Positions 1 to 14,001 of a DNA stretch of 64,000 nucleotides are shown here, in pieces (the first letter of the stretch is position 1; every line of letters starts with the position of its first letter). Made by a program: the position numbers and the translations under genes. This DNA is from Leptospira stimsonii (GTDB taxonomy: Bacteria > Spirochaetota > Leptospiria > Leptospirales > Leptospiraceae), in assembly GCF_003545875.1 (NCBI RefSeq), contig NZ_QHCS01000001.1:1031001-1095000 (forward strand), given 5' to 3'. Under the pieces are notes generated by a model. That model saw only the letters and a program-made list of their open reading frames with translations, had not been told where the DNA came from and did not search any database.

Positions 1-1112
1 GCGCGATCCCTATGTCCGACGCTGTCCAACATATAAACGGTGTCTCCCGGTCTATTGACAAAAGGCTCCGTATCATACGCTTTGATTACGTTACCCGGAA
101 GTGTGCCGAAATAAGAGCCAGTGTTCCGAACGTAATTCTGTCTCGCCCAATTTCTTTCCGTGTAAGCCGCGTAGACTTTTGTGACGAGTTTCGAATTGTC
201 CGTGAGTTTCCATTCGTGACCGATGTCTCCGGAATATCTCTGAAGTTTACGATTGTCCTGTTCCGCAAAATTCGAAGAAGAATTGTTCCAGAATTGAGCC
301 GTCGTCAAGCCGAGATAGGTCATGTTCGCATCTTGAACTGTACCAACGAATTTGGTCGTAAGAGCGTGTTTCTCATTTAGATCCGTGACGGATTTAAAGG
401 AAACTTCATGAAGACGAAAGTCTTGATGATCTCGGAAACCGTTTCCTTGTTTTCTAAGGACCATAATGTCGATACCGGTGTTTCCGAAAGTTCCACCGTA
501 AGAAATTTGAGAAGAGAAAAATCCATAAGATCCACCTTGCATAGAAACGGAAAGGACCGGATCTTTTGGAGGACGTTTGGTGATAAAGTTCACGACGCCG
601 CCGATTGTGGAAGGTCCGAAGAGGATGGCTCCCGATCCTTTGACTACCTCGATTCTTTCCATACGATCGATGTTAGGCGTATAATATTGTTCCGGCGCGG
701 AATAAGGATTGAGAGAAGTGAAAATTCCGTCTTCAAGGACGAGGACCTTTCTTCCAAGGTCGCTGTTGACCCCTCTAAAACCGATGTTCAGGATCAGACC
801 CGTATCTTGATAACGAATCGAAGCCCCTGGAACTCTTCGAAGGACTTCCATGGAATCCACCGGACGAGTTTGTTCGAGGTATTCTTTTTCGATCACGGTT
901 GCAGAACCGGGGATTCGTTTGAGGTCGTTTTTCTTTTTTCCGATCACGGAAATGGTTCCTCGGGACCACTTTTCCTTTTCGGCTTCTTCCGGATTGGGAC
1001 CCGGAACCGGTTTTTCCTTGTTTTCAGTAATTTCTTGAGGTTGTGCGGGAACTCCCCAAGAGAAGAGGAAAAAGATAAGAATGGAGAGAGACAGAATTGA
1101 TTTTTTATACAT
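1..1112 (-). CDS. TonB-dependent outer membrane receptor, N-terminal part (gene runs off the left edge)
   Basis: The minus-strand frame stays open from an ATG at 1112 to the window edge, about 370 residues. It opens with a signal peptide (MYKKSILSLSILILFLFSW), followed by a TonB-box-like stretch (TISVIGKK) and a plug domain at roughly residues 65-170. Plug landmarks are VDSMEVLRRVPG, GFRGVNSD, RIEVVKGSGAILFGPSTIGG and VVNFITKRPP. Beta-barrel-like strands follow. Family members import siderophores, heme, cobalamin or other ligands across the outer membrane with TonB-ExbBD energy. The ligand cannot be told from this part. The overlapping plus-strand frames are shadows. No regulator site was recognised in the short upstream spacer. 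Confidence 0.93.
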   Translation of the reverse strand, partial: MYKKSILSLSILIFFLFSWGVPAQPQEITENKEKPVPGPNPEEAEKEKWSRGTISVIGKKKNDLKRIPGSATVIEKEYLEQTRPVDSMEVLRRVPGASIRYQDTGLILNIGFRGVNSDLGRKVLVLEDGIFTSLNPYSAPEQYYTPNIDRMERIEVVKGSGAILFGPSTIGGVVNFITKRPPKDPVLSVSMQGGSYGFFSSQISYGGTFGNTGIDIMVLRKQGNGFRDHQDFRLHEVSFKSVTDLNEKHALTTKFVGTVQDANMTYLGLTTAQFWNNSSSNFAEQDNRKLQRYSGDIGHEWKLTDNSKLVTKVYAAYTERNWARQNYVRNTGSYFGTLPGNVIKAYDTEPFVNRPGDTVYMLDSVGHRDR

Positions 1113-1245
1113 CGTCGATTTCGATTTTGAAAATGATTCTCAATATTTGGGGGCTGGGTTTAGAGTCAAGGGAGAATGGAAGGAAAAGAAGGAACGTCAG
1201 AGAAAAATTCTTAGAAATGAGAACTTAGGGAAGAGGCTATGAAAA

Positions 1246-1361
1246 GTGGGAACTCCCCCGTTTTCCTTTGAACGCAATGCTTTGCTTTCCCAAAGAATGC
1301 GGGAACTCCCCGTTTTCCTTTGAACGCAATACTTTGCTTTCCCAAAGAATGCGGGAACTCC
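1246..1361. repeat. Tandem repeat, about 52 bp, built on the GYRGGAACTC motif
   Basis: GTGGGAACTCC at 1246-1256 is followed by GCGGGAACTCC at 1299-1309 and 1351-1361. The sequence between them (CCGTTTTCCTTTGAACGCAA, then TGCTTTGCTTTCCCAAAGAA) is repeated almost exactly with a 52-bp period. Each unit holds a small CTTTG...CAAAG hairpin. The last motif ends on the base next to the stop codon of the membrane-protein gene at 1362. Confidence 0.85.
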
Positions 1362-1991
1362 TCAAAAAACTTTTCCAGTGAAAACAAAACGAACGAAAAA
1401 GAGAATCACGACGGACTGAGAAAGTTGCCCTACAACAAAAACCGGATAAAAGATTTTCTTCTTATAACGGATCACACCGAGGATCGCGCTTAAAATCGGT
1501 GCCGGCAAGGGAAGTGCATTGAAAGCGAAAATCGCCAAAACCCCGTAACGATTTAAAAATCCTTTCATTCTATAAAATTTTTTCGGGCTTATGAGTTTGA
1601 TACAAGCGCGCGCCGCGATTCTTCCCAGAAAGTAATTGATCGAAAAGGAAATCAGAAGTCCGAGAAGATGAAGCGCGATGAGATCGCTCGCATCGAGTTT
1701 GGAATACGTAGCGCGAATGTATAAGAATTCGATGGGAAGATAAAAGAAAAACAAACCACCGAAGAGGGTCGTAAAGAAGACGCCGATCAAACTCGGTTTT
1801 TGAATTTCTTTGCTCACATAAAGAACGAGTTTCTGAATCGCACTCAAACCCGGGATTTCCAATTTAAGAATCCCGGAAGTCGCCAAGACGAAAAAGGTCG
1901 CCGCGATCAAAACGGTGAAGAGAAAGATTAAACCGGAATAGAAGTTTCTTTTCTCGTGATACGAGAATATCTCATCCTTTTGAAACTTCAC
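1362..1991 (-). CDS. VTT/DedA-like (SNARE-associated) membrane protein
   Basis: The product is 209 residues with a GTG start at 1991. It has about five hydrophobic segments. The central part (residues about 65-200) looks like the VTT domain of DedA/TVP38/YqaA-type proteins: a helix pair, LGRIAARACIKL, then NRYGVLAIFAFNALPLPAPI, the re-entrant-loop region with prolines. Members are implicated in lipid scrambling or membrane homeostasis, but the role here is unknown. The start lies 20 bp inside the end of the upstream gene, so the two are probably co-transcribed. The family call is fairly safe, the function open. Confidence 0.75.
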   Translation of the reverse strand: MKFQKDEIFSYHEKRNFYSGLIFLFTVLIAATFFVLATSGILKLEIPGLSAIQKLVLYVSKEIQKPSLIGVFFTTLFGGLFFFYLPIEFLYIRATYSKLDASDLIALHLLGLLISFSINYFLGRIAARACIKLISPKKFYRMKGFLNRYGVLAIFAFNALPLPAPILSAILGVIRYKKKIFYPVFVVGQLSQSVVILFFVRFVFTGKVF

Positions 1992-2315
1992 TCGATTCTC
2001 TCTTCCGAATGATATAAGACGGAATACGAGAAACGATCGCGGAAAGAATCAAACCTCCCGTTTCTCTCGTAACTTCGTCGTCGAAGGAAAGGTTTTGGAT
2101 CTGCATCGCGGCGAGAACGGTCCCTGCGGAAAAAGCGGCGGAAAGAATCAAAGAAGTTCTCAGCCAGATTTTGGTTTTCTCAGGATAGATTAAGAATCCT
2201 GAATATAATGAAACGACGCTTAGATAAATGGGCATCCAGAGCCAAGGATCCGGATCGTTCCATTGAAGAGCCGCAAACAAAATCCAAAGAAGAATAATGG
2301 TGATCGAAAATGCTT

Positions 2316-2319
<4 letters not shown>
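1972..2319 (-). CDS. TMEM220-like small membrane protein
   Basis: The product is about 115 residues with four predicted membrane helices. The segment AALQWNDPDPWLWMPIY near the N-terminus matches the hallmark of the transmembrane family 220 helix domain. I chose the ATG at 2319 because it overlaps the stop of the upstream gene as ATGA. An in-frame ATG at 2334 would add five residues. It is the fourth gene in a tight minus-strand run. Molecular function is unknown for the family. Confidence 0.75.
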
Positions 2320-5317
<2,998 letters not shown>

Positions 5318-5348
5318 AATTCTAATTTTGTATATTCAGGTTTCTTAA

Positions 5349-7580
<2,232 letters not shown>

Positions 7581-8209
7581 TGATTCTAAGAGGGATTTTG
7601 ATGAGAGCTTCAGATCCCTTCTTCTTTTTGGACAAGATTCTCCGAAACTTCATTGTCGGAGAAACGACGCTCTTTTGTAAAAAGTCGCGCGCCCCACCTG
7701 ATTTTGGGTGGTGGGGTGGGGGGCGGAAAAACGTTCGGGAAATTTTCCCTATCAGAGAAACATTCTCTTTGCAAGAAAAAAATTCCCCCTTGTAGGAACT
7801 CCCACAGCAAGGCTTTTCTTTGAGTTCGAGTGGGGTTTGTAAAGTCCTGTCCCCTATTTTTTCGGCGTAGAGTTCCCGCACTTTGGCAAAACGAGTTTCC
7901 CTCGTGGCTTCTAAAAAGTGTGAGTTCCTACTTTTCCGGGTTTCACCGGATGAGTCCGCCTGCTTCTAAAAAGTGTGAGTTCCTACTTTTCCGGGTTTCA
8001 CCGGATGAGTCCGCCTGCTTCTAAAAAGTGTGAGTTCCTACTTTTCCGGGTTTCACCGGATGAGTCCGCCTGCTTCTAAAAAGTGTGGAGTTCCCGCATC
8101 CAAAGAAACCGATCCTTTATGACCGAGACGATTTTATTCGTAGGAAAAGCTGAATTCTTCTTGGCAGGGACTCGTCTAAAACAATGAATACAGAGTAAGG
8201 AATAAAAAC
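7581..8209. other. Intergenic spacer, repeat-rich, no gene seen
   Basis: The spacer lies between the divergent ppk1 and Rrf2 genes. Open frames here have no recognisable protein signal. It holds a C-rich/G-rich hairpin (CCCCACC at 7692-7698 with GGTGGGG at 7710-7716) inside a G-rich tract at 7706-7726, the motif GTAGGAACTCC at 7792-7802, its reverse form near 7870, and the 55-bp tandem repeat. Promoters for both genes must lie within it but I could not place them. Confidence 0.7.
7907..8086. repeat. 55-bp tandem repeat, three copies plus a partial fourth
   Basis: Units start at 7907, 7962, 8017 and 8072 (partial). The three full units look identical. Each contains the reverse form of the dispersed motif (GTGAGTTCCTAC) followed by a short hairpin, TCCGG-GTTTCA-CCGGA. 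The partial copy switches into GGAGTTCCCGC, the other variant of the motif. The identity of the copies points to recent expansion. Confidence 0.93.
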
Positions 8210-8653
8210 TTGGCAATTCCCAGTCGTTACGCAGTCGCAATTCATATTCTCACATTCCTGGAAAACGGGAACGGGGGAGACACGACTTCGGATACGATTG
8301 CCCAATCCGTAGGAACCAATCCTGCGATCGTCCGAACACTAACGGGAAAACTCAGAAAGGCCGGTCTTGTTTTGACCAGACAAGGAGTTCCCGGCGCAAG
8401 CCTTGCAAAACCGGCGACCGAGATTCTACTTTCCGACATTTATCGTGCTATTGAAGATTCGGATTGTCTCTTCAATGTTCACGATCATCCGAAACAAGAT
8501 TGTTCCGTGGGAATGGGAATTCTTCCTGCCTTGGAATGTATTTTCGCGCAGGCACAAGCCGCGCTCGAAGCCAAACTTGGAGAATTCTCCCTTGCGGACG
8601 TAATGAAGCAGGTCCGTGGCGAGTGTCAGAAAAAAATGTCTCTTACAAACTGA
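8210..8653 (+). CDS. Rrf2-family transcriptional regulator
   Basis: The product is 147 residues with a TTG start at 8210 behind TAAGGA at 8196-8201. An N-terminal winged helix (PSRYAVAIHILTFLE, then NPAIVRTLTGKLRKAGLV) and the following GVPGASLAKPATEILLSDIY wing are typical of Rrf2 proteins. Three Cys lie downstream (DCLF, DCSV, LECIF), but their spacing is not the clear C-x5-C-x5-C of IscR, so cluster binding is uncertain. It resembles the YwnA-like branch. It lies 114 bp before a nitroreductase gene, which it may control. Confidence 0.9.
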   Translation: MAIPSRYAVAIHILTFLENGNGGDTTSDTIAQSVGTNPAIVRTLTGKLRKAGLVLTRQGVPGASLAKPATEILLSDIYRAIEDSDCLFNVHDHPKQDCSVGMGILPALECIFAQAQAALEAKLGEFSLADVMKQVRGECQKKMSLTN

Positions 8654-8704
8654 TTTTCAACGTTTTCTTCTTTCCTTTTTTTCAGTCCAACCTGTTAGAG
8701 TGTT

Positions 8705-8719
8705 TGTTACAAGGTGACA
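8705..8719. promoter_or_regulatory. Imperfect palindrome upstream of the nitroreductase gene
   Basis: TGTTAC-AAG-GTGACA has one mismatch between its arms and lies 48 bp before the nitroreductase start. It is a possible operator for the Rrf2 regulator encoded just upstream. This is inference from position and symmetry only. Confidence 0.25.
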
Positions 8720-8767
8720 TCTTATCTCAAATCATTCAAAATAGGGAAATTCAAAGGAGAAAGGAAC

Positions 8768-9415
8768 ATGGAATTACTGGAAAAACTCAACTGGCGTTAC
8801 GCGACAAAAAGAATGACGGGAGAAAAGGTTCCAAGGGAAAAAGTGGAAAGAATCCTAGAAGCCATTCGTTTGACCGCCTCCGGGTTCGGCTTACAACCCT
8901 ACAACGTCCTCGTCATTGAAGATGAAGAAATAAAACGCCAAATCCGTCCGATCGCAAACAACCAACCCCAAATCGAAGAAGCCTCTCATCTTCTCATCTT
9001 TGCCGCATGGGAACAAGTAACGGAAGAAAAAATCAACGAGTACATCCAACTCATCTCCAAAACCCGAAACAAAACCGTGGAATCTCTGGAAGGATTTAAG
9101 AATTCTATGCTGAATTGGCTGAAGTCGCATACTCCGGAAACCGCATACAACTGGGCCGCGAGACAAACCTATATCTCTTTCGGAACCGGAATCGTAGCCG
9201 CCGCAATGGAAAGTGTGGACGCAACTCCGATGGAAGGATTCAACGCAAAGGCTTTGGATGAATTGTTGCAACTAAAAGAGAAAGGTCTGCGATCAACTTC
9301 GATTCTAACGTTGGGTTATAGGGATGTCGAAAAAGATACGATCGTGAACGCGCCTAAGGTTCGAAGGTCGAAAGAGAATTTTGTAATCGAGTATTCTCCC
9401 GTCTCCTCCGTGTGA
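8768..9415 (+). CDS. Nitroreductase-family NAD(P)H-dependent oxidoreductase
   Basis: The product is 215 residues. The start at 8768 is chosen because AAAGGAGAAAGGA lies directly before it; the longer open frame to 8714 is not needed. The N-terminus (LEKLNWRYATKRMTG, then ILEAIRLTASGFGLQPYNVLVIED) is the FMN-contacting nitroreductase pattern. The C-terminal half holds AARQTYISFGTGIVAAAME and ILTLGYRDVEKD. Members reduce nitro compounds, quinones or similar electrophiles with flavin. The adjacent Rrf2 regulator suggests redox or electrophile control. Confidence 0.9.
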   Translation: MELLEKLNWRYATKRMTGEKVPREKVERILEAIRLTASGFGLQPYNVLVIEDEEIKRQIRPIANNQPQIEEASHLLIFAAWEQVTEEKINEYIQLISKTRNKTVESLEGFKNSMLNWLKSHTPETAYNWAARQTYISFGTGIVAAAMESVDATPMEGFNAKALDELLQLKEKGLRSTSILTLGYRDVEKDTIVNAPKVRRSKENFVIEYSPVSSV

Positions 9416-9591
9416 AAAGATAAAATATATTCCAATCGTAGAATATTCAAAATAAAGAATGAATCTCATCCGGATCTTTAAAGAAAATCATCCGGACGAT
9501 AATTTTTAGAGGCGCGTTGGAGAATCCCGTTTTCCTTTTTAAGAAGTAAGAACACGACCTAGTCTTGTTTGAAAAAGAAAATCTAAAAGTT

Positions 9592-10791
9592 CTATCTTTC
9601 GATAATCCATGTTTTAAGAATTTCCAGATCGTCGATCACTTGAATCTTATACTTTCCGGAGATGACCGGAAGAATGCTCCAATCAAAATACCAAATCGAA
9701 ACCTTCCATTCCGGTTGCAGAATCCAATCGACTCTTTTACAAACGGAATCCGGATTACAGACTTCGACTTTTAAATCGCGTTTCCCCGGTTTGCGGATCT
9801 CCAAAGAGATGATCGGTCGTTGTTTCTGCGGATTGAACTTTTCGTCACATTCCGAAAGTTTATTCTTTGAGAGATCGGAACAGATCTTAAAATCATCTTC
9901 GAAAAAAGCCTTCCCTGCGGGAAGAACGATTGAAGGATTCCAATAGACGACGCCTTCTTTGAGTTCTTCCAAAACCCCTTCATCCGTTTCAAAGGCCGTC
10001 GGAAAGGATTCCAAATTTTGAAAATCTTCCGTCGGTTTCAAAACGTGAAAGTGGAGATGTGGAGCACTGCTAAATCCGGTGTTTCCCGAAAGTCCGATCT
10101 TTTCTCCGGTTTTAACGATTTGTCCCATCTGAACGAAAACACCCTTGTGTTTCAAGTGAGCGTATTCCGCGATACTTCCGTCCTTATGAAGAATCTGAAC
10201 GTAATTCGCCTTATCCTTAAAGAAAGGGGTCGTTCCTCCCGAAGTAAATTTATCTTGAACCGCGATGACAAGACCTTCTCTCGCGGCGATCACCGAACTT
10301 CCTTCCGGAAGAGAAAAATCAAGAGCGTAAGCGAAGAGACCGAAATGAGTAAACTTTCCATTATAGCTTTGACCGATTCTCGCGGCAGATTCGAAAGGTA
10401 GGCGATAAACTACGTTTTTGGCTTTGCTCGCGTTAAAATCACCCGCCCTTACGTAAATACTCGAACTATAGGAACGTTCTTTTTGAGCGTCTAACGGCTG
10501 TAAGGTGAGAATTTTCGCCGGTTCGCTGTTTCCTTTTGAAACGAATCGAAGCGGAAGAGGAGTGTCCGATTCGAAATTTTCTAACGTAGTAAAATTAAAA
10601 TAAACCGTGAAAGGATAATCCGCGCTTGGAGTTTTATTCTGGATATAAAACTCGATCTTTTGATTCTCATTTCGAGTAAGAATACAAATCCATTCGTTTG
10701 GTTTGCATTCTCCTTTGAACTCTCCGGTTTGCGAGAATAAGGAAATAAAAGGGGACCAAAGAAAAACGAGGATGAGAATTCGATTTCGCAT
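9592..10791 (-). CDS. Secreted M23-family (LytM-like) metallopeptidase
   Basis: The product is 399 residues with an N-terminal signal peptide (MRNRILILVFLWSPFISLFS). The catalytic domain shows the M23 zinc and active-site pattern: HFGLFAYALDFSLPEGSSV (H...D), AEYAHLKHKGVFV, and SSAPHLHFHVLKP (HxH), all present. Members cut peptidoglycan cross-links or act as regulators of amidases. An N-terminal beta-rich part of about 130 residues and a C-terminal extension of more than 100 residues are unassigned. It is monocistronic as far as can be seen. Confidence 0.9.
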   Translation of the reverse strand: MRNRILILVFLWSPFISLFSQTGEFKGECKPNEWICILTRNENQKIEFYIQNKTPSADYPFTVYFNFTTLENFESDTPLPLRFVSKGNSEPAKILTLQPLDAQKERSYSSSIYVRAGDFNASKAKNVVYRLPFESAARIGQSYNGKFTHFGLFAYALDFSLPEGSSVIAAREGLVIAVQDKFTSGGTTPFFKDKANYVQILHKDGSIAEYAHLKHKGVFVQMGQIVKTGEKIGLSGNTGFSSAPHLHFHVLKPTEDFQNLESFPTAFETDEGVLEELKEGVVYWNPSIVLPAGKAFFEDDFKICSDLSKNKLSECDEKFNPQKQRPIISLEIRKPGKRDLKVEVCNPDSVCKRVDWILQPEWKVSIWYFDWSILPVISGKYKIQVIDDLEILKTWIIER

Positions 10792-11224
10792 ACTGTAGAA
10801 CTACTTTTTGTGAACAAAAAATAGAGTAAATCATCATTTTATAGTATGAAAAATCGAGGAAAGTTTTTCTTTCCCGAGTTCAAGAATTGGATACAAATCC
10901 CCGGTCAGCAATGATTTTTCAGGGGGCTCCAATGCGGTCCTGTATCTTTCAGTCTGAGAGGAGATAAAGAGGATCCCTCGTATTTTTTATATCATCGAGA
11001 GAAGGTTTGAGTTTTTTTGAGCAAGGAAGTAGAATTCCTCCGTGTTCGTCAAAGAAATGGGATTTCATAGGAATCTTATTGTTTCGTTGGATCGGATTCT
11101 TCTTTGAACTCCGAGTTCTGGCAAATTGGTATCCTTCTCAGCAGTTTTCTTTTGAGAACAACGAGTTCCTCTAGCTTGGAAGCCGACGTTTCAGGTTCTT
11201 TGACAAAGATCTTGAATCGGATTT
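10792..11224. other. Intergenic spacer, nothing recognised
   Basis: This stretch lies upstream of the M23 gene and downstream of the DUF1801 gene. Short open frames on both strands lack family signals and ribosome binding sites. No repeat, tRNA or clear terminator was seen. Confidence 0.5.
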
Positions 11225-11614
11225 TTAACGTTTTCTTTTGGAAGAAGGTCGGATCTGGTCATCCAAGATCACCGCTTCTAAGAGAAAGTTTCGCAAAGTT
11301 CTTGATTGGATTTCTTTTTTAGAAAAATACGAAATCGATCTCACGATCTTTCTTTCCCCGGCAAAGAGTAAATTTCTAGGATCGGGAAGAAGATGCCCTT
11401 GGCAAAAACCGAATTCTACGCCCTTTTTCGGACCGAGTGGGATGGATGAAGGCCAGATAAAACAAATTCTCGTATTGAGAAAATAATAGGGAACGTTGTA
11501 TGAAATCTTCTCTTTTATGTTAGGGATACAATCGAGAACGATCCCTCTGAGAATCAAAACGATTTCTTTTTCTTCCTCCGTAAGTTTTGTAAAAAAGGAT
11601 TCAAAATTCTTCAT
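11225..11614 (-). CDS. DUF1801-domain protein
   Basis: The product is 129 residues. The pattern EEEKEIVLILRGIVLDCIPNI, EKISYNVPYYFLNTRICFIW, then VEFGFCQGHLL fits the DUF1801 (YdhG-like) fold, small cytoplasmic proteins of unknown function. The C-terminal helix with basic residues (RPSSKRKR) is also common. No neighbour suggests a role. Confidence 0.75.
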   Translation of the reverse strand: MKNFESFFTKLTEEEKEIVLILRGIVLDCIPNIKEKISYNVPYYFLNTRICFIWPSSIPLGPKKGVEFGFCQGHLLPDPRNLLFAGERKIVRSISYFSKKEIQSRTLRNFLLEAVILDDQIRPSSKRKR

Positions 11615-11828
11615 GTTCCCTTGCGGAATAAAAGTCGGATCTAATCTTTAAGCGGATGATAATTAGAGATTGTCGTCCAAAAGGGAAATAGTGGAAAACT
11701 TGGAGAACACTCCTTTCACAAAAAAGCCTTTCCATAAAACTGGCTAACGTCTGCCTTGCTTTATGGTTATCCTATATTTTTTGACGAAAAAATCAAGTTT
11801 TGCCGCCCTGCTAAGATGTTTTAGTTTA

Positions 11829-13046
11829 TTAATTAAAATCTATACTCCATCCCTTGGGCCAAATTTCAATTTTCTTACTGGTTTTAAAATTTTGTTGAAC
11901 TTCAGTTTTCCAATTAGCACAGTCTGAACAGTATGGTGACTTAGTTATATATTCCGTTCCGGATGAATAAAGGCATAGTAAGATCAATAATAATGAAAAT
12001 GAAGCAGTAAACCTCATAATGCGATTTTCTTGAAGAATGAAAAATAGATGGCCAATTGATATCATCGTATTAGGTAAATAAAAATACCTGTCACCCCCAA
12101 TTAGTAAACCGGGATATTTAGGATTTAACGCCGAAGCATAAGTTAAAATTGAGACAATAAGTGAACCCAATAGTAAAGAACTGGTAAATTTATTTTTTTT
12201 GTAAATCGAATAGAGAATAAAGCATAAATAAAATATGAAAATTGTGTTCTGAAAATTTAATATTTTTTGCATTCCTATTAAATTGAATAATGAATGAGGT
12301 ACGCTAAAACTTCCTAAATAGGGATATATCAAAGTTCTATAGTAAAATACCTGGCCGAACTCTTTTAAGGAAAAGTCAAAGCGATCGTAAATAGAGTTCT
12401 TACTATCATAATTAATAATACAAAAGAGCTGTATTAAAACAGGCAACATGCTTATGAATAAAAATTTAATTTTTTTCTGAGATAAAATAAAATAAGCGTA
12501 GATTGGCAAAACAAACATTGCTACTGGGCCATTTAAGATTGATAACCATATTAAAATTAAATAAATTACTGTTTGGGTTTTCGAAACTTTTTGAAAATTA
12601 TCGATCCCAATCAAAATTAATATCCAAGGTGTAAGGAAGTGTAAGTTTATTGAGTTAATAAATATTTCATCAGATGGAGCAGTGAGAATGAGAACCAAAG
12701 AACAGATTGTTTTATTCCTATAAGAAAGTAGATATTCATTTTTAGAAAGACCAATGAGTATATGAGGAATCAACCAAATGGAAAGAGAAAATATCGTCAT
12801 GATTAAAGGAGCCATTTCTATAGGAAATAAGCTTGCTATATAAGAAAATGTTCTAGGGAAAAACGAATAATAACCGAGAGATGGCTCAAAGATGGACTTA
12901 AAGCCCCCAAAAAAAGCTTCTCGAAAATAAATAGTTCCTTCCTCAGCCCAAAGCCGAGGGGTAATAAAAAGACGTATGTCTCTAAAAAGTATAATTAGAA
13001 AAGGAATTGTGACGGATTTTAAAATTTGTTTTGTCATAGATTTCAA
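11829..13046 (-). CDS. AT-rich polytopic membrane protein, possible GT-C glycosyltransferase
   Basis: The product is 405 residues with about ten hydrophobic segments. After the first segment comes RLWAEEGTIYFREAFFGG, an acidic pair in the first external loop as in GT-C glycosyltransferases that use polyprenyl-linked sugars. No closer family was recognised. The gene is conspicuously AT-rich: bases 12181-12240 contain 11 G/C of 60, against 28 of 60 in 33421-33480 of a core gene. Codon use is correspondingly AAA/ATT/TTA heavy. This suggests horizontal acquisition, perhaps from a surface-polysaccharide locus. It stands alone, without other sugar genes nearby. Confidence 0.6.
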   Translation of the reverse strand: MKSMTKQILKSVTIPFLIILFRDIRLFITPRLWAEEGTIYFREAFFGGFKSIFEPSLGYYSFFPRTFSYIASLFPIEMAPLIMTIFSLSIWLIPHILIGLSKNEYLLSYRNKTICSLVLILTAPSDEIFINSINLHFLTPWILILIGIDNFQKVSKTQTVIYLILIWLSILNGPVAMFVLPIYAYFILSQKKIKFLFISMLPVLIQLFCIINYDSKNSIYDRFDFSLKEFGQVFYYRTLIYPYLGSFSVPHSLFNLIGMQKILNFQNTIFIFYLCFILYSIYKKNKFTSSLLLGSLIVSILTYASALNPKYPGLLIGGDRYFYLPNTMISIGHLFFILQENRIMRFTASFSLLLILLCLYSSGTEYITKSPYCSDCANWKTEVQQNFKTSKKIEIWPKGWSIDFN

Positions 13047-13152
13047 TGCTCAAAAAGACCTAAAATGTAACTCTGAAGCTTTTTATCCAGGCCGAAAATT
13101 AATAAATTATTTTTAATTTCTACATATACAAAGAATTTCTGCTAAATTCTGT

Positions 13153-13869
13153 TCAAAAGAAACCGAGCACAAATCCTGCAAGAGCGGCTCCGCTCAAAGG
13201 TGCAACCACGGGAAGCCAAGCATACTTCCAATTCGAAGATCCTTTTCCCGGAATCGGAAGCAGAAAATGTGCGAGTCTCGGACCTAAGTCTCTCGCAGGA
13301 TTGATCGCGTAACCGGTCGTTCCTCCCATCGATAGGCCGATACTCCAAACTAAAATACCGACTAAGAATGCGCCGAAATGGGTTGTCAATCCTTGCATTG
13401 TTGGAGAGAAGATGGAAACGATTCCTAAAATAAGTAAAAAGGTTCCTAAGAATTCGCTAAAAAAATTGGAAACGGTATGTGAAATCGCAGGTTCCGTCGA
13501 AAAGACTGCGAGGATCTTTCCTTTATCTTTTGTCTCTTTCCAATGAGGAAGATAATGCAAAAAATTGAATACTGCTCCTAAAAAAGCGCCAGCGACTTGA
13601 GCGGGAATGTATATTAGTAATTTCGAATAGTCTCCGGACTTGATCGCGAACGCGAGTGTCACCGCTGGGTTGAGATGTGCGTCCGGACTTCCGAAGGCGT
13701 TGGAAGTAAAAATGCCGAGCATCACGGCAAAAGCCCAACCCGTTGTGATTACGATCCAACCGCTGTCCTTGGATTTGCTGTGTTCGAGTAGAACACCGGC
13801 GACGACTCCGTTTCCCAAAAGGATCAAGACGAAAGTTCCTAAAAATTCTCCCAAAACAGGCGATATCAT
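13153..13869 (-). CDS. Aquaporin / glycerol facilitator (MIP family)
   Basis: The product is 238 residues from the ATG at 13869, preceded by GTGGGGGAATT; an in-frame start at 13902 would add 11 residues. Both MIP half-repeat signatures are present: AHLNPAVTLAF in the first half and YAINPARDLGPR in the second. The Asp after the second NPA (NPARD) and the overall look favour a glycerol-conducting GlpF-like pore. No glycerol kinase or dehydrogenase gene is adjacent. Confidence 0.93.
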   Translation of the reverse strand: MISPVLGEFLGTFVLILLGNGVVAGVLLEHSKSKDSGWIVITTGWAFAVMLGIFTSNAFGSPDAHLNPAVTLAFAIKSGDYSKLLIYIPAQVAGAFLGAVFNFLHYLPHWKETKDKGKILAVFSTEPAISHTVSNFFSEFLGTFLLILGIVSIFSPTMQGLTTHFGAFLVGILVWSIGLSMGGTTGYAINPARDLGPRLAHFLLPIPGKGSSNWKYAWLPVVAPLSGAALAGFVLGFF

Positions 13870-13938
13870 AATTCCCCCACGAAATTCGGGACCAAAATCC
13901 ACGGATTTCTAAGATCGGCAATTGGTTTTTAGAGCCTT

Positions 13939-13982
<44 letters not shown>

Positions 13983-14001
13983 TAGAACTTAGGAGGACAA
14001 G

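Noticed and set aside
12..1100. Plus-strand open frames at 12-380 and 408-1100
   Set aside because: They lie opposite the TonB-receptor reading frame, which has clear plug-domain motifs; the plus frames are composition shadows.
7907..8086. 55-bp array as a CRISPR
   Set aside because: Units are contiguous and identical, with no variable spacers and no cas genes nearby.
11104..11486. Plus-strand frames around the DUF1801 gene
   Set aside because: The minus-strand DUF1801 pattern explains the coding signal here.
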